Assembly: GCA_014905825.1 (NCBI GenBank)
Contig: JACGCN010000051.1
Location: forward strand, 124,001-188,000
Source of the DNA: Lyophyllum atratum
Taxonomy: Eukaryota > Basidiomycota > Agaricomycetes > Agaricales > Lyophyllaceae
DNA length: 64,000 nucleotides
Direction of reading: 5' to 3'
Part shown: positions 55,769 to 64,000 of the stretch, one piece after another
Numbering within the stretch: position 1 is the first letter of the stretch
How the letters are laid out: each line of letters starts with the position of its first letter
The notes under the pieces: generated by a model
Database searches by the model: none
What the model saw: the letters and a program-made list of their open reading frames with translations, nothing else
What the model was told of the DNA's origin: nothing
Position numbers and translations under genes: made by a program

Positions 55769-58700
55769 ATGGCTGGAGGTACTGATCTTGGAGGTGGCCA
55801 ACTTACCACAGCGCGCCGCAAGGCTCTCGCTGGACAATCTGGATGGGTAAGTCAGTCACAACTATACTGCAGCTTCATATGACTGTCACATTATTTCTCC
55901 CGTCACCCAGGCTGGTCTGGTTCACAATCGTAGGATTTTTGCTATCGCCGTATTCGCTTCGCTCGGTGGCCTGTGAGTCACTTTCTCGTCTCCCTGGATC
56001 TGCTATTGGCTAACAGTGACGTTTTAGTCTGTATGGTGCGTTTCCGTCCTCTCATGATACTCCCTGAGTGGCACTGAACATATATCTAGGGTATAACCAA
56101 GTGAGTCGACTGGTGGTTTACCAAGCGACCGTTTCTGATCGTTTGCAGGGCGTTTTCTCAGGTGTCCTTGCGTAAGTTTGAATACTTTTATGCACACCTT
56201 TCATAGCGAGAGGCTCATCGCACTTGCATCGCACCTCCAGTATGCAATCGTTCAAAACTCGAATGGCCTCTGCCGTGGATCATTCTGGGACGAAAGGATG
56301 GCTTGTCGCCATTCTGGAGCTCGGGGCTTGGGTGGGCGTTCTAATGACAGGTGAATAGTGCCATGAGCGGGGTCTCTTGTGAAGTTTTGATGCCGATCTG
56401 CCGGGCAGGCTATTTCGCCGATAAACTTTCGAGAAAATACACGATTGTTCTGGGTGCGTCTGCTCTTGCCCTTGGAGATAACTTTTGGATTCTAAGCCCG
56501 ATGTTATCAGCCGTCATAGTATTCTGTGTTGGTGTCATCGTCCAGACAGCAGCGAGTGCCCCGCCTTCTATCTATGGGGGTATGCTAAACTACTTCACGT
56601 ATGAAGCACTCGATCTCACGGTGCCTCTCGTTTAGGTCGCTTTGTTACAGGTCTCGGTGTAGGCTCGTTGAGCATGGCTGTTCCACTTTATAACGCCGAA
56701 ATTGCGCCTCCTGAGGTTCGTGGAAGTCTTGTGGCGCTTCAACAACTTGCGATCACTTTCGGAATCATGATCTCCTTCTGGATCGACTATGGTTTGAATG
56801 AATTCAAGTCACCCTCAGAGTTCTCATTCACGGCCTCGTTTCCCCCGTCGCAGGAACAAATTATATTGGCGGAACTCATGAAGGTCAACACGAGGCTGCT
56901 TGGAGGATTCCGCTCGCCCTACAGCTCATCCCTGCTATCATCCTGGGTGTTGGTATTCTCTTCATGCCTTTCTCTCCTAGGTGTGCCTTCTTCAAATCGC
57001 ATCTTTGCCCGCTTAACCACCCATCCTGCGCCTCAGATGGCTTGTCAACCAAGGTCGTAATGATGAAGCCTTGGAGGTACTTAGTCGAGCCCGTGGCCTG
57101 CCTCCGGACTCCGATCTTGTGCAAATTGAATTTCTGTGCGTGTAATGGAGTCATGTGAATCCATTGCGCTAAATGTTGAACGCAGCGAAATTCGAGCTCA
57201 GTATATCTTCGAAAAAGAGATCTCCGAGGCCAAATTTCCGCGGTACCAGGACGGCTCCTTCTCTTCTAACTTCAAATTAGGGTTCTTTGACTACCTCAGT
57301 CTGGTGACGGATCGAAGTGGGTGGTCACGTATTACCGTACTTGAACGTTGAATTAAGCCTCACACGATTCCACAGACCTTCTATATCGAGTCGTTGTAGG
57401 ATCCTTGTAAGCATGTTCGCCTTTCTCGATCGCGATTTAGATGTATTGATTAAACCGCTAGGACTATGTTCTTCCAACAGTGGAGTTCGTCCCTTTCTCT
57501 TCCACGAAACTCCCCTCCTGATCGTTACTAATTAGCTGGCGTAAATGCAATCTTGTATTACGCCCCGAGCATTTTTCAGTCCCTGAATCTTACGGGCAAC
57601 GCAATTTCGCTATTGGCGACAGGGGTCGTAGGAATTGCGTAAGCGTTTTTGCTCCTCAGACAGGATATTCGATTGACGGTTCGCCTGTAGCATGTTTTTG
57701 GCGACTATTCCTGCAGTGCTTTGGGTGGATCAACTTGGTCGTAAGCCAGTATTGGTCTCAGGAGCATTCCTGATGGCAGGGTATGATCTTTATGGCTCAA
57801 CTATCCATACCCCACCCCCCTAAGAGATGTTCACAGTTGCCATATGATCGTAGCGATTTTAACTGGTCTTTTCCACCATTCCTGGCAGAGGTATGGCCTT
57901 TTGACACATTTTACTTTCGACTTATCGACACGAAACCTTTTCATACAGCCACGCTGGTATGTTAGATATATTTCCGCTTGCTTTCTTCCATCTTATAGTC
58001 ATTCAGCTGCTGGTTGGGTTGCATGCGTCTTCGTTTGGATTTTTGCCATCGGTAATAGACTACGCCTCTGGTCACTTCGCGCTTACTGACTACGGGAACT
58101 AGCCTTTGGCTATAGCTGGGGTGAATATTTTTCAGTCCTGACCTCCCCTTCCCCGCTTAACCGGGTTATAACAAGGACCATGCGCGTGGATTTTGGTTGC
58201 AGAGGTACAGTTATTGTCAAAAAAATTGCATGCGCAAGTGTTGACAATTTTACGAAAGATTTGGCCATTAAGTGTTCGTGGCAAAGGGTTGTCTATTGCA
58301 GCTTCGTCGAATTGGGTACGCTGGTTGTCTTGAGCCTGCGTGTCACTCTAACTCGGAATGTATGTCTAGATGAACAATTTTATCGGTGGGTCATGAAGTT
58401 GGTAGTATGGTCGAAAGCTTAACATATCATTTCTATTTGTCAGTTGGCGAGGTAAGGATCATGTTTCCACCACTAGACATTTCCCTCCATAATAAATTGT
58501 AGGTTACACCGACCATGCTTGAGCACCTTGGTTTTGGGACCTTTGTTTTTTTCGGAGTACGTTTCGCATCTATTTTCAGCTGTCCTTTCGTTGATCTTCT
58601 GCGATAGGCGTTCTCTCTCCTTGGCGGCCTATTTGTAATGTTTTTCGTATGTGATTTTGTCACTGAGGGTAGCTTCGTATGGCTGATATGTGATTCCAGG

Positions 58701-58963
58701 TGCCAGAGACCAAAGGTCAGCATCATTCAAATATGTCCTGGGTGCTTCCAATCACTAAACCTCAAAACCTAGGTCTGACCTTGGAGGAAATGGACGATGT
58801 ATTCGGAAGCTCGAAAGGATTGGCTGCTGCCGATCTGGAGCGCCAAGCGGCTATCCACCGTCGGCTTGGATTGCTTGTTGACACGGAGACCCACAACCGC
58901 GTTTCCGATGAAAAGAAGCAGTCTAGGTCGGAGGAACGGGCTTCAGAAGCAAAAGAAGCCTGA
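55769..58963 (+). CDS. MFS sugar transporter (sugar porter family) 2, with micro-exons
   Basis: Second sugar/H+ symporter, more like monosaccharide carriers. Start [20 protein letters not shown]. First helix block [25 protein letters not shown], split over tiny exons. Other signatures: [139 protein letters not shown] then [19 protein letters not shown], and [19 protein letters not shown]. After SSNW come exons of only 16 nt (58370-58385, MNNFI) and 8 nt (58444-58451, VGE) before [14 protein letters not shown]. The gene appears intact. It is very intron-rich (about twenty). It differs clearly from the neighbouring transporter, so the pair is not a recent tandem duplication. Confidence 0.88.
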
Positions 58964-59292
58964 GGAGCAGATGGTTTTGGGTTCCTAGTGCTTGTGATCG
59001 CTTCCAGGCAAAACAACAAGCGATGTATGTATCATATCCATGCCCTGGTCATGTTGCCACGTTTTTTTATATCTTCCACTTCGGAAAATCCTACAATCTC
59101 TTTGAATTAGAATCCAGGGAGTGATTGCTCCCCCTTTCTTCAGGTAGTGAAGATCTTATCTGCGGTCTGCATATATACCCGAGACACTCAGCCGCTCACT
59201 TTGGCGTCGAATGAAACTTTCAGTGTTGAAAGCTGAGGACGTATCTTCGAATCAAATAGATCAACAGGTTAGATATCAAAAAATACGCCCAG
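58964..59292. other. Convergent 3' intergenic region
   Basis: 329 bp between the tail-to-tail transporter and coiled-coil genes. No gene seen. Confidence 0.4.
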
Positions 59293-61474
59293 CTACCGTC
59301 GAGTAAAACTATTCCTCAACATTGAGCCAATACTCCCCATTACGCTTCCTGAGTTCGACCTGCTCGGGACACCTTCCGACTCTTTCACTGGAGACAAAAT
59401 CGTTGGAATGTTCAAGCCGCCGCCCACCTAAAATCATAAAATGTCAGTGCTGAACCAGAGAAAAAAAGACAAGAAGCAAGAAAGACAGACGTCAGGCATA
59501 AAGTTAAAAGCTGTTGGTTCTGCATTCGTTGGGAAAATATTGATCTTCCTTCTCTTTTTCTTCACCGCTAGCTCCTGCTCGGTATCGGGCTCCCTCTCTG
59601 CCTCCTCGTCGCGACTTGGTGGTTTTGGTTGGATACTAGCACTCCTCGCACGGCTAGCAACCTTCCGCTGGACCTTGGTCCCGGTATTCCGCAACTCGCT
59701 TCCCGCCCGCTTCGCGCCGGCTCCCTTTTTGGTCTCTGGAGCAATGACCTCGACTTCGCTATGCCCTTCATCATCGCTCGCCGCTTTCCGTTTGCTACCC
59801 CTCTTCTTTGCGAGTTCTTCAGATACAACGATCTCGACATCGTCAGGCTCTTCGACGGCTTTGCCTTTGCCTTTCGCTTTCGCTTTCGGACGCACTTGTT
59901 CGATGTCGCTGTTGTGTCCGGTTTCATCAACAGTGGGGGAAGCCCGCGACTTGGACTTGGATTTCGACTTGGCCTTGTCCACCGGGAGCACTTCTTCAAT
60001 GTCGCTGTCTGCCGGCTTACCTTTCCGTTTCTTTGCAGGTTTGCTCGGCTCTTCCTTATTCGTGCCCGAAGGACCTGCCTCTGCGTTTGTGGGTTCCATT
60101 GAACGCATTTTGGATGGCGGTTTACTCTGAGCCTGTCGAGGCCGAGGTTTGGGTCTTGTGGTTGGAAGTTCAGGAGGGGGAGAGGGTTGCGGCGCGATTC
60201 CTTCATCATCGTCGTCGGCCACAATTTCTGGCGAAGAGGTAGCGCGCTTCCGTCCAACCAACATTAGCATTAGCCAGGACAACATGAATACTTTACGAGT
60301 ACCTTTTCCGGCGATATAGGGCGAACTCGTGCGCGTTCAGCCTTTAATGCGTCCCTGAGTTTAGTGATTTGGTTCTCGGCTTTCGTGAGGAGCCTGCGAG
60401 CGTCCTCGCCATCTTCCTCGTGCTTCTCAGCTGCGATCTATGAAAGTTTCAATTTTTAAGATACAGAATAGAGAAGTATACAAAGATTTTTCACCTTCCA
60501 TTCCTTGAAGCCATTCTTGAATTTCTCCACCTTCCGTTTCGCTTTCTCGAGTGCTGCTTCGTGCTCCTCTGTCGCCTTCTCCAGTTGCAGCTGAAGTTCC
60601 TTGACCTGGATCTCAAGCTCTATTCGTTTCTTCCGCTGAGATTCGACTTCAGCACCACCCTTATTCTCCAGAGTCTGCCATTTCTCGAGTTGGCGGAGGA
60701 GATCGAAGTTTGTGTGCTTTAGTTCTTCATTGGTACGCTTCAAGTCGTCCCGCGTGGCTATAGCGCTATCGCGCTGAAGAGTGGTTCGTTCAAGCGTAGT
60801 GACCAATTCTTCCTCAGTGCCTTGGCGGCGAGCGTGTTCCTCCCGCAGCTCCGCAAGGGTCCCCTGTTTGAACAAGAACGAGACATTAATGCCACTCAAA
60901 AAGAGAAACGCGAAATTGAGATCACCTCAAGCTCCTCCCTCTCTTGCTCAGAGACAGCAAGTTGATCATCTTTCGCGTGCATCTGAGCGACGTATTCGGC
61001 GTTCTTCCCTTTGATTCGTCTAACGCTCTCCTCAAAGTCAACAATGGTCTCCTCGCGCTGCTCCTCCAACTCCCGTATCCTGTCTTCTAGCTCGGCCTCC
61101 CTTGCTTGGAACATCGTGATCCTAAAATCCCGCTGCAACCGGAGAAGCTTCTCCTTCCTCGTTAGGTCCAGTTCCTTCAGTACATTCAACCGTTCCCGCT
61201 CAAGGTGCACCACATTTTGCAGCTGGACGACGCGATGGCAAGACTGAAGCACGTCGCACCCCTGGCGCCATTCGGTTTTCTCGAGTACCCACTGCTCCCG
61301 GATATCATCAATGGCACCCTTGGATTTTGTGGCTTCTTGAGCGAGCTGTTCGGCCAGCTTTTGCTTGGTGTGTTCGAGGGTGCGATTCCTCTGAACCAAA
61401 TCATCAATCTGGGCTTGATTGGAGGCTTCAAGTGAGGGTGCGCCAACACCTAGAGGCGTTCCACCACGAGCCAT
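59293..61474 (-). CDS. Coiled-coil protein with basic, Lys/Arg-rich C-terminal half
   Basis: Unrecognised protein of roughly 640-680 aa. Start MARGGTPLGVGAPSLEASNQ. The first about 330 residues are almost continuous heptad-like coiled coil (QRNRTLEHTKQKLAEQLAQE, REAELEDRIRELEEQREETI, KKRIELEIQVKELQLQLEKA). The second half is disordered, Ser/Pro-rich and packed with basic clusters (KPAKKRKGKP, KSKSKSKSRA, AVKKKRRKIN) that look like nuclear-localisation signals, alternating with acidic patches (DSDIEEV, HSEVEVI). The final exon, reached by a GT-AG intron after FNFMPD, reads VGGGLNIPTILSPVKESEGV and ends in SFTRR. Its short hydrophobic/proline motif suggests a binding peptide. A kinetochore, spindle-pole or chromatin role would fit but is not shown. 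Three introns seen. Confidence 0.8.
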
Positions 61475-61626
61475 TATTTAGAACAGCGGTGTAGACAGCT
61501 GACTTGAGCCAGAAAACAAGTTCGTTGTATGTCGAGGTTGGAATGCAGACGCGGCGAGCAGTGATCAACGCGTTCTGTTGCACGTGCTTACCAAATAGCA
61601 ACTCAACGTGAACCACTGCCAGGACT
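61475..61626. promoter_or_regulatory. Short bidirectional promoter
   Basis: Only 152 bp separate the divergent start codons of the coiled-coil gene (61474, minus) and the Gln/His-rich gene (61627, plus), so they must share a promoter. No TATA box is apparent. Confidence 0.5.
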
Positions 61627-62605
61627 ATGGCTCCAGGCAGACCAGCCAAGGTCATCAAGGTCAAGGTTCCCCGCCACAATGCCCAGCGCGTCGGCGCAAA
61701 ACTCAGCGGAGAGATAAAGAATCTTGCCCGCACCAGGAACATCCGTGCCGAGATTTATCAGCCCAGCCCGGAAGTGGCACAGGCCGTGGTACGTCTATAT
61801 CTTTTACCCAGTACATCTCCACGGCAAGCTCACCTTGAATCCATAGGAAAGCGCCTCGGAATGGAATTCTCTTCTGATTACTGCTCGTGCTGAGCGAGGG
61901 CCGCAATGGGACGTTGGCACACAGCAGTATGTCATAATCAAGTTATGCAACCGTCAATTTTTGAATCGAATCCACTACAACAGATTCCTGATGGACAAAT
62001 ATTCTGACATATACTACGACCCTACTCCCCTCTTGGAGGCCGTGAAGAAACAGTCAGATGCAGAAAATGTGGAGGAGCACCACCAGCAACAGCAACAACA
62101 GCCGTCCCATCATCCGCACCAAACACACCAAAGTTCCCGACACCACGCACCTCGGAGCGACAGAGAATACCTCATGCAGAACATGCATCACCCTATGGGA
62201 CCCCCAGGGCTCGACTCGCCCATGCATCACAGGCAACATCAAGGCCCTCCATCCAATTACCCGTATCAAGGGACACCACAGAGTATGAGCTTGAACATGA
62301 ACATGAACATGCGGGGGCCGGCACCCATATCACGGCCGTACCAAGGCGGGCATCCTGGTGGTTCTCCCTTCAGTGCTGTTCCCCAAGGCCAGTTCTACGG
62401 CAGCGATCCTGCATCCCCAATGCGGATGAACCCAATGGGCGGGATGGGCATGATAGACCACGGGGGTATGGGGGGACATCCCATGGGCGGAATGCAGGGA
62501 ATAGGAATGGGTGGTGGAATGGGTGGTGGGGGCATGCCGATGAATCTCTCGCCATCACCAGGTGTTACGGGAAGGGGGATGGACGGTAGGTTTCCGATGC
62601 ACTGA
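61627..62605 (+). CDS. Gln/His-rich and Gly/Met-rich protein of unknown function
   Basis: 306 aa from two exons, 61627-61788 and 61847-62605, with a 58-nt intron. The N-terminal about 140 residues look folded: [80 protein letters not shown]. The rest is low complexity: a His/Gln tract ([20 protein letters not shown]), then Met/Gly/Pro-rich repeats ([20 protein letters not shown]). This looks like a transcription- or RNA-associated protein with a phase-separating tail, but I do not recognise the folded part. The neighbouring divergent coiled-coil nuclear protein may be co-regulated. Confidence 0.82.
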
Positions 62606-62838
62606 GGAGTCTTTCAGTAGGTTTTATGTTTGTCATTTGTATGTCTCTACGATTAGTGCAATTTATCTGTATTCTACTAGGTTCGGAACAATCTGCTTTG
62701 CATGTGTCTGCGCCTACTGCTTCAAGGTTGAACGCTTCATCCTGAATTGAATCTGGGAGTTGGGCCAAGCTCTTTTTATCAGCAATTCAACCTGCTCTTT
62801 AGCTCCATCCTCCTAAACATCCCAAGGCCAGCACCACA

Positions 62839-63600
62839 CTATCTCTCCCCAGTCCCTGCCCCCTCTCCTTTCCACAAGATTTCCCAGCCTGTTCTGGCGT
62901 AAGGGCCCACGTCCATCTCCTGAATGTCTTCCTTCTTCATCCTCTTCCCCTCGGCCACCTTGATGCTTGCCGCATTCTCCTTGTACGCCATCCAGCACAG
63001 CCGCCATAGCCCAAGCTCATGCTCCGACGGCGCGTGCAGACGGTGCTCCGATCGCATTGGTAGACGGGACAATCACCATTTCCACGGCACGATTCGTCTT
63101 GCTCGCGCTGAGACACCCGGTCGTGCCTGCCAGGGATTCAGAGACATTTGCTCCTATTTTTCGCCCTCGTTTTATTGGTGACCGTGAAGAGCACGTCGTC
63201 GGGGTCTAACGCGAGACTCTGGGCAAAGTGGAGGAGCGCATCGTGACCGGGGAAGGAGATAGGGGGGCCTGAAAAAGAAGTTGCCGTGGATTAAAGTGAC
63301 GAAGGAGATCCATTTTATACGTTGTGGTTTGACAAACTTCTAGGCCAACAAGGTTGGGCGACTTTGCACTACTATCGATCCTGGACGAGCTGTGCACAGA
63401 CGGAGGAGTGGGCCATGAGTGGGGATTCGGTAGCGGCTAGGCTCAGGGCTGGTCGGTTTTGGCCGGTTTGCAGGCCTTGCATAGCGCGGTCCTGGATGTA
63501 ACGAAGTACTGAAAGGTGCGATGTGTCAGTTTCGAACTAGCATGAGCTCCCGGAAGGGCTGAGGTCGCATACCGTTAAGCAGACGGAACTGGAGAACTTT
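62839..63600 (-). CDS. C-terminal part of an unassigned minus-strand gene
   Basis: Coding-like exons on the minus strand ending at stop 62839-62841. The last exon reads ELGLWRLCWMAYKENAASIK then KEDIQEMDVGPYARTGWEIL. It joins, by a 49-nt intron, to a frame containing ASKTNRAVEMVI. Farther upstream are a frame with PGHDALLHFAQSLALDPDDV and one with LRYIQDRAMQGLQTGQNRPA. The upstream joins are uncertain and the beginning may lie beyond 63600 or outside the window. No domain is recognised. Confidence 0.35.
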
Positions 63601-64000
63601 AGAATTGGATACATCTTTGAAGTGAGGCGATCGGTGAGTCTGAGCTGCGAAGGGAAGGTCGAGTATGGTTACATGGTCATTTGAGTTGTCATTTCAGTTC
63701 TTTGAACACCTAGCGAATCCTCGGACGCCAAATGATTGCACTGGGAACTTGGGACTTCACATATCTTCTGACAGTCGGTTAGTCATACGCCTATGTTACC
63801 ACGGAGAACTCCACACACCTAGAATCCATCGATAAAGCGTTGCCCAGACATTTTTCAATACTGTTCCCAGGTCCGTGGCCGCAGACAATGGATATATGGC
63901 ATCCAGAATGTCGATATCAAAGCGTGATTCATAGCGGGGGATCTCCCAATGTGTCACCCTCAGATACTTCACAGTGGTGTGTGCCCAGGGGCATTCAATG
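63601..64000. other. Right edge, nothing assigned
   Basis: The last 400 bp show no frame with recognisable content. They may be the upstream part of the partial minus-strand gene or intergenic. Confidence 0.3.

Noticed and set aside
59441..60130. 229-codon plus-strand frame
   Set aside because: Antisense to the basic, disordered half of the coiled-coil protein. The Ser/Leu/Phe-rich composition is a reflection of Lys/Arg/Glu codons.
63410..63510. PARP-type zinc-finger-like string on the minus strand (RTALCKACK)
   Set aside because: The frame is short, ends at once, and an overlapping frame with better composition runs through the same exon. Two Cys alone do not support a zinc finger.

Overview
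The window is nuclear DNA of a filamentous basidiomycete, most likely an Agaricomycete; species cannot be fixed from this sequence alone. The evidence is the gene style: nearly every gene is cut by many short GT-AG introns, mostly about 50-60 nt. The gene content agrees: a laccase, a GMC (aryl-alcohol-oxidase-type) oxidoreductase, a Kre9/Knh1-type GPI-anchored wall protein, and a Rho1-type GEF with DH, PH and CNH domains. Gene boundaries below were built by following reading frames across splice sites and family motifs. Exon edges I could walk are given; the others are approximate.

Layout, left to right. 0.4-1.5 kb: splicing factor Bud13/Cwc26 (+). 2.4-5.4 kb: secreted alkaline phosphatase (+). 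5.6-8.7 kb: SUN-domain nuclear-envelope protein (+). 8.9-15.0 kb: two tandem proline iminopeptidase genes (-), the left one with its nucleophilic serine replaced by glycine, separated by a 596-bp TA-flanked inverted-repeat element. 15.3-22.1 kb: Sec14/CRAL-TRIO lipid-transfer protein, AGC-like kinase and a mitochondrial RMND1/DUF155 protein (all +). 22.4-25.1 kb: laccase-like multicopper oxidase (-) that has lost several copper ligands. 25.1-27.9 kb: gene-poor stretch with a three-unit direct repeat. 27.9-31.6 kb: RhoGEF (+). 31.6-33.5 kb: gene-poor, with an inverted-repeat pair. 33.5-35.9 kb: GMC oxidoreductase (+). 36.2-37.9 kb: secreted beta-propeller lactonase-like protein (-). 38.8-40.3 kb: WD40 ribosome-assembly chaperone Sqt1/AAMP (-), head to head with a PDI (+, 40.7-42.4 kb). 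42.8-43.8 kb: intronless Tdp2-like phosphodiesterase (+). 44.1-45.2 kb: GPI-anchored wall protein (+).

45.2-51.1 kb is a transposon-rich interval. It holds an intact non-coding hAT-type MITE with a perfect 8-bp target duplication. It also holds a complete 1,546-bp LTR element with identical 217-bp LTRs and a 5-bp target duplication; this element carries only a copia-type gag and no pol (TR-GAG-like). Two sugar-porter MFS transporters (+) follow at 51.1-53.7 and 55.8-59.0 kb, the second with consecutive 16-nt and 8-nt micro-exons. The right end has a coiled-coil nuclear-type protein (-), divergently paired with a Gln/His- and Gly/Met-rich protein (+), and the tail of an unassigned minus-strand gene.

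Functionally this is ordinary euchromatin of housekeeping genes (splicing, ER folding, ribosome assembly, nuclear envelope, lipid transfer, signalling) mixed with secreted or oxidative genes typical of a saprotroph and with sugar uptake. The points most worth a second look are the gag-only LTR element, the laccase lacking copper ligands, the peptidase paralogue lacking its nucleophile, and the micro-exons. I saw no convincing evidence for a wholly new multi-gene system.
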